64,000 bases of DNA from Hydrogenovibrio thermophilus (GCF_004028275.1 NZ_CP035033.1:992001-1056000); one strand, 5' to 3'. Positions 29,429 to 38,793 are shown, counted from the first letter of the stretch. The notes: generated by a model not told the origin, from the sequence alone. Translations and numbers: made by a program.

Positions 29429-29549
29429 TGTTATAATTACTTATTTTTTGAATATATGAATCTTAGTGTAATCATAAATTGGAATCAAATTATTTTGAGA
29501 AGGGGAGTATTGCATTACCTATTCTTATTTAATTAAACCAAAATCACTT

Positions 29550-29569
29550 AACGGCCAGGCCTGGCCGTT
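29550..29569. repeat. 20-bp palindrome with CCAGGCCTGG core
   Basis: AACGG, the core and CCGTT form a perfect 20-bp palindrome followed by TTT. It sits between the divergent DUF2726 and nasT genes, so here it is not at a gene end. This argues that the element is not only a terminator. Confidence 0.85.
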
Positions 29570-29663
29570 TTCCACTTTCTTTTTTATTTCTTGTAAAACG
29601 AATGCGCGAATTCTAGCGCTATTCGATATACTTTAGGCAACGTGAATTTAAGGTAAGTTTTAG

Positions 29664-30251
29664 ATGCCAGTTTCGGGAGAACCGACCAGAGTGATGTTGG
29701 TGGATAACGAGTCGGCGCGTGCGGCGTTGTTGTCCAAAGCACTGGAAGACCATGGTTACCAAGTGGTGGCCAGGGTGGCCCCTGGCCCGAGTTTGCTTTC
29801 CAAGGTGGCCAAAATCATGCCGGATATGATTGTGATCGATACGGATTCGCCGGACCGGGATATTTTGGACAGTATGTCGTTGTTGAATGAGCATAACCCG
29901 ATGCCGGTGGTGATGTTTGCGGATGAGGATAATGAAACCATTATTCAGGAAGCGATTCGTTCCGGTGTGAGCGGCTATATCGCGAAAGGGGTGGACAAGG
30001 AACGCGTCAATTCCATTATGAGTGTGGCGGTGGCGCGTTTTCGTGAGTATCAAGCCTTGAAGAACGAGTTACGTGAAACCAAGGATGAACTGGAAAGCAA
30101 GAAGGTGATTGATAAAGCCAAGCGCTTATTGATGCTACAGAAGAAGGTTTCCGAAGATGAGGCTTATGAGGCGATGCGCAAGATGTCAATGGATCGGAAT
30201 ATTCGGATGGTTGACGTTGCGGAGAATATTATCAGTGTGCTGGAGTTGTGA
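29664..30251 (+). CDS. nasT: ANTAR-domain antitermination regulator NasT
   Basis: NasT is an RNA-binding response-regulator-like protein that prevents termination in the leader of nitrate assimilation operons. The 195-residue protein has a receiver-like domain (about 9-122, with IVIDTDSPDRD at the phospho-site position) and a C-terminal ANTAR domain. The ANTAR part shows KKVIDKAKRLLMLQKKVSEDEAYEAMRKMSMD, a strong family match. It precedes the NasS gene with an 8-bp gap. In characterised systems NasS holds NasT until nitrate or nitrite binds. A probable RNA target lies at 31558-31611. Confidence 0.92.
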   Translation: MPVSGEPTRVMLVDNESARAALLSKALEDHGYQVVARVAPGPSLLSKVAKIMPDMIVIDTDSPDRDILDSMSLLNEHNPMPVVMFADEDNETIIQEAIRSGVSGYIAKGVDKERVNSIMSVAVARFREYQALKNELRETKDELESKKVIDKAKRLLMLQKKVSEDEAYEAMRKMSMDRNIRMVDVAENIISVLEL

Positions 30252-30259
30252 GGGGCAGT

Positions 30260-31408
30260 ATGACGCAAATTAATATCGGATTCATTCCATTGACAGACAG
30301 TGCACCTCTGGTCGTGGCACAGGAACAAGGTTTTTTCGAAAAGGAAGGCTTGGACGTTCGTTTGCAGCGTGAGGTGTCCTGGTCAAACATCCGTGACAAA
30401 TTGACGTTTGGCGAAATCGAGGCCGCTCAAATGTTGGCCCCGATGTTGATGGCGTCCACTTTGGGCGTAGGCGGCTTGAAAAAACCGTTGGTGACGGCTT
30501 ATTCATTTGGCTTGAATGGCAATGCAATCAGTGTGTCGAATGCGTTGTATCGCGAAATGCTGCCTTATGAAGATAAGGTGCTGGCGAAGCCGGAATTGAG
30601 CGCTCAGGTTTTGAAAAAAGTGATTGATGCCCGACAAGAAGCCGGAAAAGAACGCCTGCGATTTGCGGTGGTGTTTCCATTCTCGATGCATCACTATCTG
30701 TTGCGCCACTGGTTGAGCAGCGCCGGGATTTCCCCTGAGCAAGATGTGCAAATCGTCGTGGTGCCGCCGCCCAGTGTGGTCAAAGCGATGGAAGAGGATT
30801 TGATTGACGGTTATTGCGTGGGGGAACCTTGGGGCACTCATGCCGCGATGCGTAAAGCCGGGGTGACCCTGATTACGGGGTATGAAATTTGGAATAACGC
30901 GCCCGAGAAAGTGTTGGGCGTGACGAAAACCTGGGCGGAAGCCAACCCGGAAACGCATCGCAAGTTGATTTGGGCGTTGTATCAAGCCAGTGAATGGATC
31001 GATCAGCCTGACAACAAGGAAACTTTGGTGCATTGGCTTGCACAGCCGCAATACGTGGGGGCGCCGGAGTCGTCGCTTTGGAATTGTATCAATCAGGAGA
31101 TATATCACCCGGATGATCAGCTGCGTCGCCAGGTGCCGAACTTTACGACGCCGTTTAAATATTTGGCTAACTTTCCATGGCAGTCGCATGCCGATTGGAT
31201 ATTGCAACAAATGCAGGCGTGTGGGCAATTGGCCGAACCGTTGGATGTGGCTGCCGTATCGGAATCCATTTACTGGACAGACTTATACCGGGATGTGGTG
31301 GGCGGCCATGGTGTGACCTTGCCCAGCGTGAATCGTAAGCCGGAAGGGGAGCATTGCGCTCCTTGGTTATTGGAAGGCATTCAAATGGGAGAAGATTGCT
31401 TTATTTAA
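30260..31408 (+). CDS. nasS: Nitrate/nitrite sensor NasS (cytoplasmic NrtA-like)
   Basis: The 382-residue protein belongs to the CmpA/NrtA substrate-binding family and is clearly related to NrtA encoded downstream. It lacks any signal peptide, starting MTQINIGFIPLTDSAPLVVA, so it should stay in the cytoplasm. That combination next to an ANTAR protein defines NasS. It keeps VVPPPSVVKAME and [14 protein letters not shown], matching the ligand-pocket regions of NrtA. The ATG at 30260 follows AGGGGC. It is transcribed with nasT, apart from the nrt/nas operon downstream. Confidence 0.9.
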   Translation: MTQINIGFIPLTDSAPLVVAQEQGFFEKEGLDVRLQREVSWSNIRDKLTFGEIEAAQMLAPMLMASTLGVGGLKKPLVTAYSFGLNGNAISVSNALYREMLPYEDKVLAKPELSAQVLKKVIDARQEAGKERLRFAVVFPFSMHHYLLRHWLSSAGISPEQDVQIVVVPPPSVVKAMEEDLIDGYCVGEPWGTHAAMRKAGVTLITGYEIWNNAPEKVLGVTKTWAEANPETHRKLIWALYQASEWIDQPDNKETLVHWLAQPQYVGAPESSLWNCINQEIYHPDDQLRRQVPNFTTPFKYLANFPWQSHADWILQQMQACGQLAEPLDVAAVSESIYWTDLYRDVVGGHGVTLPSVNRKPEGEHCAPWLLEGIQMGEDCFI

Positions 31409-31510
31409 GTGCAATTGAACTGTTTTGGAACATGATGGTGTGGTCTTAAACGGCGCCTTATTCCAATGTTTTTTATTTAACTGTATGTTTATAAAATAAA
31501 ATTAGTTTTT

Positions 31511-31526
31511 TGGCACGGATATCGTT
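31511..31526 (+). promoter_or_regulatory. Candidate sigma-54 promoter for nrtA
   Basis: TGGCACG followed by four bases and TCGTT matches the sigma-54 pattern TGGCACG-N4-TTGCT at all but two positions. One mismatch falls on the conserved C of the -12 GC. Nitrate assimilation operons are commonly NtrC/sigma-54 dependent, which raises plausibility. The transcript would start near 31537, just upstream of the leader terminator. Confidence 0.5.
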
Positions 31527-31557
31527 TAAAGAAAGCTAAATTGACGAAAAGAGTGTA

Positions 31558-31611
31558 GACGCTCACGGACTGTTTCCCGAATGGGAGGCAAGTCCGTGGG
31601 CGTTTTTTTTT
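31558..31611 (+). terminator. Leader terminator (attenuator) before nrtA, likely NasT target
   Basis: An unusually long hairpin: about 21 base pairs with a single bulged A, closed by a GAAT tetraloop (31579-31582), then nine T residues. It lies in the leader 79 bp before the nrtA start and not after a gene. Known NasT systems have exactly such a terminator in the leader, opened when NasT binds an upstream two-hairpin element. A short competing stem (GAGT at 31551 with GCTC at 31561, hexaloop GTAGAC) would disrupt the 5' arm. Its loop only partly fits the ANTAR consensus. Confidence 0.8.
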
Positions 31612-31689
31612 GCTTTTAAAAAGTTCAACGCCGAAACTTAAATAAAAGTAATGTGAATCCATAATGCCGTGAACAGCAAAGGAAGAAAC

Positions 31690-33069
31690 ATGATGACACA
31701 GACAGGACGACGTACATTTATCAAGAAGACCGTTTTGGCGATGGCTGCAACGTTTGCGTTTGCATCCAACTCGGTTTACGCATTGGGCGACCCGGAAAAG
31801 GAAGACTTGAAATTCGGTTTCATTAAATTAACCGATATGGCGCCTTTGGCCATTGCCTATGAAAAGGGGTATTTTGAAGACGAGGGCCTGTATGTGCAGT
31901 TGGAAGCGCAAGCCAACTGGAAAGTGTTGTTGGACCGTGTGATTGACGGGCAATTGGACGGCGCGCATATGTTGGCCGGCCAACCGATTGCCGCCACCAT
32001 TGGGTATGGCACCAAAGCCAATGTCATTACGCCGATTTCGATGGACCTGAACGGTAATGCGATCACGGTTTCCAATAAGACTTGGGAAGAAATGAAACCC
32101 CATGTCGCCATGAAAGACGGTAAGCCTGAGCATCCTATCAGTGCCGCGGCCTTGAAGCCGGTGGTGGAAGCGTATAAGGATGCCGGTAAGCCGTTCAAAA
32201 TGGGCATGGTTTTCCCGGTGTCGACCCATAACTACGAGCTGCGTTATTGGCTGGCCGCTGGTGGTTTGAAGCCAGGTTATTATGCGCCTCATAAAGGAGA
32301 CACCGCCGGCACTTTGGATGCCGACGTGCTATTGTCGGTTACGCCTCCGCCGCAAATGCCGTCAACGATGGAAGCCGGCACGATTGAAGGGTACTGCGTA
32401 GGTGAGCCTTGGAACCAGCAAGCGGTTTTCAAAGGCATTGGTGTGCCGGTGATTTCCGATAATTCCATTCAAAAGAATAACCCTGAAAAAGTGTTCGGGC
32501 TGCGCGAGGACTTTTACAAGGAATATCCGAATACGACCATCCGAATCGTGAAAGCGATGATTCGGGCTGCGAAATGGTTGGATGAAGAGAACAATAAAAA
32601 CCGTCCTGAAGCGGTGAAAATTCTTTCCCAATCGAACTATGTCGGTGCGGATTATAAAGTCATCGCGAATTCCATGACCGGCACCTTCGAATATGAAAAA
32701 GGTGACAAACGCTCGGAACCGGATTTCAACGTTTTCTTCCGTTATAACGCGACCTATCCATATTATTCCGATGCCGTTTGGTACATGACGCAAATGCGTC
32801 GTTGGGGACAAATTTCCGACTATAAGCCTGATTCCTGGTATCAGGATATGGCGAAAAAGGTCTATCGTCCGGACATCTACAAAAAAGCGGTTGAGGCTTT
32901 GATTGAAGACGGCGTGATGGAAAAGTCCGAGTTCAAAGAGGTGTTTGCAACCGATGGTTATCGCGGTGCGCAGGATGATTTTATGGACGGCATTCCATAT
33001 GACGGACGTAAACCCAATGCTTATATTGATAGTCTGAAAATCGGCTTGAAAGGTAAAGATACGCTTTAA
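31690..33069 (+). CDS. nrtA: Nitrate ABC transporter substrate-binding protein
   Basis: NrtA captures nitrate in the periplasm for the NrtBD importer. The 459-residue precursor has a twin-arginine signal (TGRRTFIKK, about residues 5-13, then a hydrophobic stretch to the VYA region near 30), so export by Tat is likely. The mature part is a CmpA/NrtA-type binding protein with [22 protein letters not shown] and [11 protein letters not shown]. The ATG at 31690 is chosen because GGAAGAAA precedes it. A terminator follows before nrtB, so this gene is probably expressed above the permease genes. Regulation is by the upstream leader. Confidence 0.93.
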   Translation: MMTQTGRRTFIKKTVLAMAATFAFASNSVYALGDPEKEDLKFGFIKLTDMAPLAIAYEKGYFEDEGLYVQLEAQANWKVLLDRVIDGQLDGAHMLAGQPIAATIGYGTKANVITPISMDLNGNAITVSNKTWEEMKPHVAMKDGKPEHPISAAALKPVVEAYKDAGKPFKMGMVFPVSTHNYELRYWLAAGGLKPGYYAPHKGDTAGTLDADVLLSVTPPPQMPSTMEAGTIEGYCVGEPWNQQAVFKGIGVPVISDNSIQKNNPEKVFGLREDFYKEYPNTTIRIVKAMIRAAKWLDEENNKNRPEAVKILSQSNYVGADYKVIANSMTGTFEYEKGDKRSEPDFNVFFRYNATYPYYSDAVWYMTQMRRWGQISDYKPDSWYQDMAKKVYRPDIYKKAVEALIEDGVMEKSEFKEVFATDGYRGAQDDFMDGIPYDGRKPNAYIDSLKIGLKGKDTL

Positions 33070-33085
33070 GTTAAAAGTGACGTTT

Positions 33086-33114
33086 GGCCCCGTTTTGTTC
33101 CAGGGGCCTTTTTT
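33086..33114 (+). terminator. Intercistronic terminator between nrtA and nrtB
   Basis: GGCCCC and GGGGCC form a 6-bp GC stem around an 11-nt loop, followed by six T residues. It lies inside the operon, 21 bp before nrtB, and should reduce expression of nrtB and the genes beyond it relative to nrtA. Confidence 0.82.
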
Positions 33115-33134
33115 AAGATTCAAAGGTGAGTGAT

Positions 33135-34133
33135 ATGAATCCTTTAAAGTGGGCGATGGTAGCGCCTTTTTATAAATTGATGGTCGGTGAAGACCGCAAA
33201 AGCCAAGTGAACCTGATTTTGAAAACCATTGGGTTGCCATTGTCAGGCCTGGTCATTTTCCTTTTGTTATGGCAGGGCGCCGCCTCGCATATCAATACTT
33301 CGCTGGGGCAATTCCCTGGGCCGGTTCAAACGTACGAGCAGTTTGAAGCCCTGCAGGCGGAAGCCAAAGCCGAGGGTGTCAAAGAACAGGCGTTCTATGA
33401 ACGGCAAGAAGCCCGTAATGCCAGAAAACTGGAGAAAAACCCGGATGCCGAGGTCAAGATTCGGGACTATATCGGCCCGCCGACATTCTTTGACCAGATT
33501 GGTCGCAGTTTGGTGACGGTGATGAGCGGGTTCATTCTCGCGTCGATTATTGCCATTCCGATTGGCATCATCATCGGCTTGAGCGCCAATGCTTACGCCG
33601 CTGTTAACCCGTTGATTCAAATTTTCAAACCGGTTTCGCCGTTGGCCTGGTTGCCGTTGGTGACGATGGTGGTGTCGGCCCTGTATGTCACGGATGATCC
33701 GGCGTTCGATAAAGCGTTTTTGAACTCCATGTTCACCGTGTTGTTGTGCTGCTTATGGCCGACCATCATTAATACCGCCGCGGGTGTGGCGACGGTGACA
33801 CAGGATTTGAAGAATGTCAGTCAGGTATTGCGCCTGAGTTGGTGGACGCATGTTCGCAAAATCGTTTTGCCATGTTCCATTCCGATGATGTTTACCGGTT
33901 TGCGTATCTCGTTGGGGATTGCCTGGATGGTTTTGATCGCGGCAGAGATGCTGGCACAGAACCCAGGCCTGGGCAAATTTGTCTGGGATGAGTTCCAGAA
34001 TGGGAGCTCCGATTCCTTGGGCCGCATTATGGTGGCTGTCATCACAATCGGTATTGTCGGGTTCTTTTTGGACCGGGGCATGCTGATGTTGCAAAAAGCC
34101 GTGTCCTGGGACAAGTCGGTCACATTACGTTAA
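33135..34133 (+). CDS. nrtB: Nitrate ABC transporter permease
   Basis: NrtB forms the membrane channel of the nitrate importer. The 332-residue protein has a first membrane helix at about 35-55, a charged insertion (about 70-115) and then five helices of the BPD-transport fold. The ATPase-coupling region reads ISLGIAWMVLIAAEMLAQNPGLGKFVWDEF. That matches NrtB/CmpB/SsuC proteins. The Lys/Glu-rich insertion ahead of the core is longer than I expect for SsuC-type permeases. The ATG at 33135 is preceded by AAAGGTGAG. One CCAGGCCTGG copy (33963) is within the gene. Confidence 0.93.
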   Translation: MNPLKWAMVAPFYKLMVGEDRKSQVNLILKTIGLPLSGLVIFLLLWQGAASHINTSLGQFPGPVQTYEQFEALQAEAKAEGVKEQAFYERQEARNARKLEKNPDAEVKIRDYIGPPTFFDQIGRSLVTVMSGFILASIIAIPIGIIIGLSANAYAAVNPLIQIFKPVSPLAWLPLVTMVVSALYVTDDPAFDKAFLNSMFTVLLCCLWPTIINTAAGVATVTQDLKNVSQVLRLSWWTHVRKIVLPCSIPMMFTGLRISLGIAWMVLIAAEMLAQNPGLGKFVWDEFQNGSSDSLGRIMVAVITIGIVGFFLDRGMLMLQKAVSWDKSVTLR

Positions 34134-34149
34134 GCGCGAGGAGAAAAAA

Positions 34150-34944
34150 ATGTCAGAAGTCCACTTAGAACTCACTCATGTGGGGATTGAGTTTCCGACG
34201 CCGAAGGGGCCTTTTCGCGCTTTGGAGAACGTTGATTTGAAGATCGATAAAGGCGAGTTTATTTCATTGATCGGCCATTCGGGTTGCGGGAAATCCACGG
34301 TATTGAACATTGTCGCCGGACTGTATGGCGCCACCGAAGGCGGCGTTCTGTTGGACGGGCGCGAAGTCAATGAACCGGGTCCGGAAAGAGCGGTGGTGTT
34401 TCAAAACCATTCCTTATTGCCTTGGTTGACCGCTTATGAAAATGTTGAGTTGGCTGTTGACCAGGTGTTTAAAAGAACCAAAAGCGCGGCTGAAAAAAAG
34501 GAATGGATTGAGCACAACTTGAAATTGGTGCATATGGATCATGCCATGCATAAGCGGCCGGATGAAATTTCCGGGGGCATGAAGCAGCGCGTCGGTATTG
34601 CCCGTGCATTGGCCATGCAACCCAAAATCATGTTGATGGATGAGCCGTTCGGGGCTTTGGATGCCTTGACTCGAGCGCATTTGCAAGACTCCTTGATGGA
34701 GATTCAAAAAGATCTGAATAACACCGTGATCATGATTACGCATGACGTCGATGAAGCCGTATTGCTATCCGACCGTATTGTGATGATGACCAATGGCCCG
34801 GCGGCCACCATCGGTGAAATTTTGAAGGTGGATTTACCGCATCCGAGAGATCGTCTGGCCTTGGCGGATGATCCGACTTACAACCACTACCGTTCCGAAG
34901 TGCTGCGTTTCTTGTACGAGAAGCAACGCAAGGTGGAACACTGA
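34150..34944 (+). CDS. nrtD: Nitrate ABC transporter ATP-binding protein
   Basis: This ATPase powers nitrate import. The 264-residue protein has Walker A GHSGCGKST (about 42-50), the Q-loop, the ABC signature ISGGMKQRVGIARAL, Walker B IMLMDEPFGALDALTR and the switch His in ITHDVDEAV. It lacks the NrtA-like C-terminal domain of cyanobacterial NrtC, so it corresponds to NrtD. It follows nrtB by 16 bp. The symbol could equally be nrtC in some naming schemes. Confidence 0.92.
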   Translation: MSEVHLELTHVGIEFPTPKGPFRALENVDLKIDKGEFISLIGHSGCGKSTVLNIVAGLYGATEGGVLLDGREVNEPGPERAVVFQNHSLLPWLTAYENVELAVDQVFKRTKSAAEKKEWIEHNLKLVHMDHAMHKRPDEISGGMKQRVGIARALAMQPKIMLMDEPFGALDALTRAHLQDSLMEIQKDLNNTVIMITHDVDEAVLLSDRIVMMTNGPAATIGEILKVDLPHPRDRLALADDPTYNHYRSEVLRFLYEKQRKVEH

Positions 34945-34955
34945 GGGCGGACGCT

Positions 34956-36170
34956 GTGAAATCGAAGTTGGTTTTAATCGGTTCCGGTATGGCCGGGACG
35001 CGTTTTCTGGAGAACCTTCTGGAGACGGCTCCGGATCAATACGAGATTGAAGTGTTTAATAAAGAACCGGTGGGCGGCTATAACCGCATCCTGTTGTCCC
35101 CGGTTTTATCGGGCGAGAAGCAGTGGCCGGAGATTGTGACCCATTCGCCGGAGTGGTTCCAGGAGCGAGGCATTCGATTGCATTTGGGGAAAACCATTTC
35201 GTCGATTGATTCGGTCGGGAAAGTGCTCACGACTTTTTGCGGCGAAACGGTTTTTTACGACAAGCTCGTCATCGCGACGGGTTCCAAGCCCTTTACCTTG
35301 GATATTCCCGGCAAGGACCTTCCGGGCGTGGTGACGTTTCGCGATATTCGGGATGTCGAAAGCATGGTGGCGGTCTCTGAAAACCGGGGCAAGGCTATTG
35401 TCATCGGTGGAGGGCTGCTGGGGCTTGAGGCCGCTTATGGTTTGTTGAAAAGAGGCATGACCGTCACCGTCGTACACCGCAATCCGGTGCTAATGAATGT
35501 GCAGATGGACCAGGAAGCGGGGCAGCTTTTGAAAAATCATTTGATGTCCGGATTGGACGGCTTACCGGGAATAGCGTTTCGGTTAGGCGCGAATGTCGTC
35601 GAAATCGAGGGCGATTCGTGTGTGACATCGGTGCGCCTGGATAGTGGCGAAGTGCTGTCGACGGATTTAGTGGTCATGGCCATCGGGATACGCTCGAATG
35701 TCGCTTTGGCGAAAGGGTCCGGCATTCGGGTCGACAACGGAATCTGGGTGAATGACCGGTTGGAAACCGACACCCGTGACATTTATGCGCTGGGTGAATG
35801 TACGGAGCACCGCGGTCGAACCTATGGCTTGGTGGCGCCACTGTATGAACAGGCACAAGTGTTGGCGGATGTTTTGGCAGGTAAGGTGGCTGAATACACC
35901 GGGTCCTTGACGTCCACTATGTTGAAAGTCACGGGCGTGAATTTATTTTCCGCGGGCCGCTTTCACTCCGAGGACGATACCCAAAGCATTATTTTTCGGG
36001 ATCTGGCCAGAAACATTTACCGAAAGGTGGTGCTGAAAAACGGGCAGGTTGTGGGGGCGCTGTTATTTGGAGACACCACCGGCGCGAACTGGCTGTTTGA
36101 TTTATTACGAAAACGTGAAGACATCACCGCCATGCGCGAGACATTGGTATTCGGTCCAGGGTATGTCTGA
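34956..36170 (+). CDS. NirB-like FAD/NAD(P)-dependent reductase (probable nitrate reductase electron-transfer subunit)
   Basis: The 404-residue flavoprotein has two nucleotide-binding folds: FAD at the N terminus (LVLIGSGMAGTRFLENL) and NAD(P) near 145-175 (AIVIGGGLLGLEAAYGLLKRG). A second FAD motif lies near DIYALGECTEHRG. It resembles the N-terminal third of NirB but has no Fe-S or sirohaem region. In Klebsiella-type systems a related protein, NasC, feeds electrons from NADH to nitrate reductase NasA, and the position here suggests the same role. The GTG start at 34956 follows GAGGG. An ortholog of another FAD-dependent reductase cannot be ruled out. Confidence 0.85.
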   Translation: MKSKLVLIGSGMAGTRFLENLLETAPDQYEIEVFNKEPVGGYNRILLSPVLSGEKQWPEIVTHSPEWFQERGIRLHLGKTISSIDSVGKVLTTFCGETVFYDKLVIATGSKPFTLDIPGKDLPGVVTFRDIRDVESMVAVSENRGKAIVIGGGLLGLEAAYGLLKRGMTVTVVHRNPVLMNVQMDQEAGQLLKNHLMSGLDGLPGIAFRLGANVVEIEGDSCVTSVRLDSGEVLSTDLVVMAIGIRSNVALAKGSGIRVDNGIWVNDRLETDTRDIYALGECTEHRGRTYGLVAPLYEQAQVLADVLAGKVAEYTGSLTSTMLKVTGVNLFSAGRFHSEDDTQSIIFRDLARNIYRKVVLKNGQVVGALLFGDTTGANWLFDLLRKREDITAMRETLVFGPGYV

Positions 36171-36198
36171 TGGAACCGACCGTCACAGGAGAACGGAT

Positions 36199-38739
36199 AT
36201 GAAACAGAAAATCATCATTATCGGAAATGGCATGGTCGGGCACAACTTCGTGGAGAAGTTGGTCGACAGCGAGCCGTTCCAACAGTTTGAAGTCACCGTA
36301 TTCGGTGAAGAGCCGAGAGCGGCTTATGACCGGGTGTATCTGTCATCGTATTTTTCCGGAAAAACCGCCGAAGACCTGTCTTTGGTCGCGCCGGGGTTTT
36401 ATGAGGAAAACGGGGTGGACTTGCGCTTGAAGGATAAGGTGGTCGCCATCGACCGTGGCGCGAAAACCGTGACGTCCGAATCCGGTGAAACCTTGCCGTA
36501 CGATAAATTGGTTTTGGCAACGGGGTCCTATCCTTTTGTTCCGCCGATTAAAGGAAATGACCGGGAAGGTTGTTTGGTCTATCGCACGATTGAAGATTTG
36601 GACGCGATTCAAGCGGCGGCTGAATCCGGTCGTGTCGGAGTGGTGGTCGGTGGCGGCCTGCTTGGGTTGGAAGCCGCCAAAGCGTTGAAAGACTTAGGTT
36701 TGGAAACGCATGTCGTGGAGTTCGCCCCGCGTCTGATGCCGGTCCAGTTGGATGATGGAGGCGCGGCGCTACTGAAACGAAAAATCGAGCATCTGGGCGT
36801 CAGCGTGCATGTTTCCAAAGCCACGACGGAGATTGTCGCTGGAGAACAGCACCTCAATAAGATGGTGTTTTCGGATGGTGAATCTTTAGAGACCGATATC
36901 GTATTGTTTTCGGCGGGTATCCGGCCTCGTGACGAGCTGGGACGTTTGGCCGACTTGGAGGTGGGGCCGCGTGGCGGGATTCAAATCAATGATTACTGTA
37001 TGACGTCCGACCCGGACATTTATGCCATCGGTGAATGCGCTTTACACGAAGGCATGGTTTACGGGTTGGTGGCGCCCGGATACGCCATGGCACAAGCCGT
37101 CGTCAATCAATTGAATGCGCAGCCCGGTGAATTTTCCGGTGCGGACATGAGCACGAAATTGAAATTGATGGGGGTGGATGTCGGTTCCATCGGCGACCCG
37201 CACGGCAATGACGAGAATGCGTTGTCTTATGTTTATGAAAACGGGCCTGAAGAGATTTATAAAAAAATCGTGGTGTCTTCCGACGGCCAAAAGCTGTTGG
37301 GCGCGGTGCTGGTGGGGGATGCCGAAGATTATGGCAACCTGTTGCAATTGATGCTTAATGATATCGATTTGCCCGAGCACCCCGACAGTTTGATTCTGCC
37401 CAATCGTGATGGGGCCGCCGAGAACCTGTTCGGGCCGGATGCCTTACCGGAAACCGCACAATTATGTTCCTGTTACGACGTTTCAAAAGGCGATGTGATT
37501 CAGGCGGTGGATGGCGGCTGTTGCACCATGGCCGATTTGAAGGCGACGACCCAGGCGGGGACCGGTTGTGGTGGCTGTGTGCAGCTGGTGACCAATGTTT
37601 TGAACAGCGAGCTGTCGAAACGCGGTGTGGAAGTGAATACCGATATCTGTGAACACTTCAGCCATACCCGCCAGGAGTTGTTTCATTTGTGTCAGGTCGG
37701 TGAAATCAAAACCTTTCAGGATTTGATTCACAAACACGGTCGAGGCCACGGCTGCGAAATTTGTAAACAGGCCGCCGGCAGTATTTTCGCGTCTTTGTGG
37801 AACAGTTATGCGCTCGAACCGGACAAAATTCCGTTGCAGGACACCAATGACAACTATTTGGGCAATATGCAGAAAGACGGCACTTATTCGGTGATTCCCC
37901 GTGTGCCGGGCGGCGAAATCACGCCGCAAAAACTGATGGTTTTAGGGCAGGTGGCGACGCAATACAAGCTGTATACCAAAATCAACGGTGGCCAGCGCAT
38001 CGTGTTGTTCGGCGCTCAGATGAATGATTTGCCCGCCATTTGGAAAACGCTGATTGAAGCCGGATTCGAATCCGGTCAGGCCTACGCCAAAGCGTTACGG
38101 ACCGTGAAATCCTGCGTCGGGTCGACTTGGTGCCGTTATGGCTTGGACGATTCCGTCACCATGGCGATTGACATGGAAAACCGTTACAAAGGTTTGCGCT
38201 CGCCGCACAAGATCAAGATGGGGGTGTCCGGTTGTACGCGTGAATGTGCCGAAGCTCAGGCCAAGGACATCGGGTTAATTTCCACTGAAGAAGGCTGGAA
38301 CCTTTATGTTTGCGGCAACGGCGGGATGAAGCCGCGTCATGCGGATTTGTTCGCCACGCGCCTGACCCAGGAAGAAGTGTTTCGTTATGTCGATCGCCTG
38401 CTGATGTTTTATATCCGAACCGCCGACCGTTTACAGCGAACCGCGACGTGGATGGAAAACCTGGAGGGGGGGCTGACTTACCTGCAAAAGGTGGTCATCG
38501 ACGATTCACTGGGCATCGGAGTCGAGTTGGAATCGCAAATGGCCGCCCTGAGAGATTCTTACCAGTGCGACTGGCAGCGAGCGATTGAAGACCCGGCTTT
38601 CACGAAACGTTTCCGGTCTTTTGTCAATGTCGAAGACAAGGCACCGCAATATTTTGTGCAAGAAAGGGGGCAAATCCGTCCGGCGACCGAACAGGAAACG
38701 CTGGACGGGATTGCCGTGGAAATTCGCGATATGGCCTGA
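36199..38739 (+). CDS. nirB: Assimilatory nitrite reductase [NAD(P)H] large subunit
   Basis: NirB reduces nitrite to ammonium with six electrons from NAD(P)H. The 846-residue protein has an FAD/NAD reductase region (about 1-390). A [2Fe-2S] BFD-like domain starts at Cys423/Cys425, and a second Cys-rich BFD-like segment ends in HGCEICKQ near 523. The ferredoxin-like half and sirohaem domain follow. The [4Fe-4S]-sirohaem ligands are Cys639, Cys645, Cys679 and Cys683 (C-x5-C ... C-x3-C). Length matches E. coli NirB (847). The ATG at 36199 follows AGGAGAA. A CCAGGCCTGG palindrome follows the stop. Confidence 0.96.
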   Translation: MKQKIIIIGNGMVGHNFVEKLVDSEPFQQFEVTVFGEEPRAAYDRVYLSSYFSGKTAEDLSLVAPGFYEENGVDLRLKDKVVAIDRGAKTVTSESGETLPYDKLVLATGSYPFVPPIKGNDREGCLVYRTIEDLDAIQAAAESGRVGVVVGGGLLGLEAAKALKDLGLETHVVEFAPRLMPVQLDDGGAALLKRKIEHLGVSVHVSKATTEIVAGEQHLNKMVFSDGESLETDIVLFSAGIRPRDELGRLADLEVGPRGGIQINDYCMTSDPDIYAIGECALHEGMVYGLVAPGYAMAQAVVNQLNAQPGEFSGADMSTKLKLMGVDVGSIGDPHGNDENALSYVYENGPEEIYKKIVVSSDGQKLLGAVLVGDAEDYGNLLQLMLNDIDLPEHPDSLILPNRDGAAENLFGPDALPETAQLCSCYDVSKGDVIQAVDGGCCTMADLKATTQAGTGCGGCVQLVTNVLNSELSKRGVEVNTDICEHFSHTRQELFHLCQVGEIKTFQDLIHKHGRGHGCEICKQAAGSIFASLWNSYALEPDKIPLQDTNDNYLGNMQKDGTYSVIPRVPGGEITPQKLMVLGQVATQYKLYTKINGGQRIVLFGAQMNDLPAIWKTLIEAGFESGQAYAKALRTVKSCVGSTWCRYGLDDSVTMAIDMENRYKGLRSPHKIKMGVSGCTRECAEAQAKDIGLISTEEGWNLYVCGNGGMKPRHADLFATRLTQEEVFRYVDRLLMFYIRTADRLQRTATWMENLEGGLTYLQKVVIDDSLGIGVELESQMAALRDSYQCDWQRAIEDPAFTKRFRSFVNVEDKAPQYFVQERGQIRPATEQETLDGIAVEIRDMA

Positions 38740-38753
38740 TTGGGAAAATATGG

Positions 38754-38763
38754 CCAGGCCTGG
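38754..38763. repeat. Palindrome CCAGGCCTGG after nirB
   Basis: This exact copy lies 14 bp after the nirB stop and 30 bp before nirD. It is flanked by AATATGG and TCAATTT, giving an imperfect extended hairpin. It could moderate read-through to nirD. Confidence 0.85.
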
Positions 38764-38793
38764 TCAATTTAAGGATTGGAAAGGAACGAGAGA

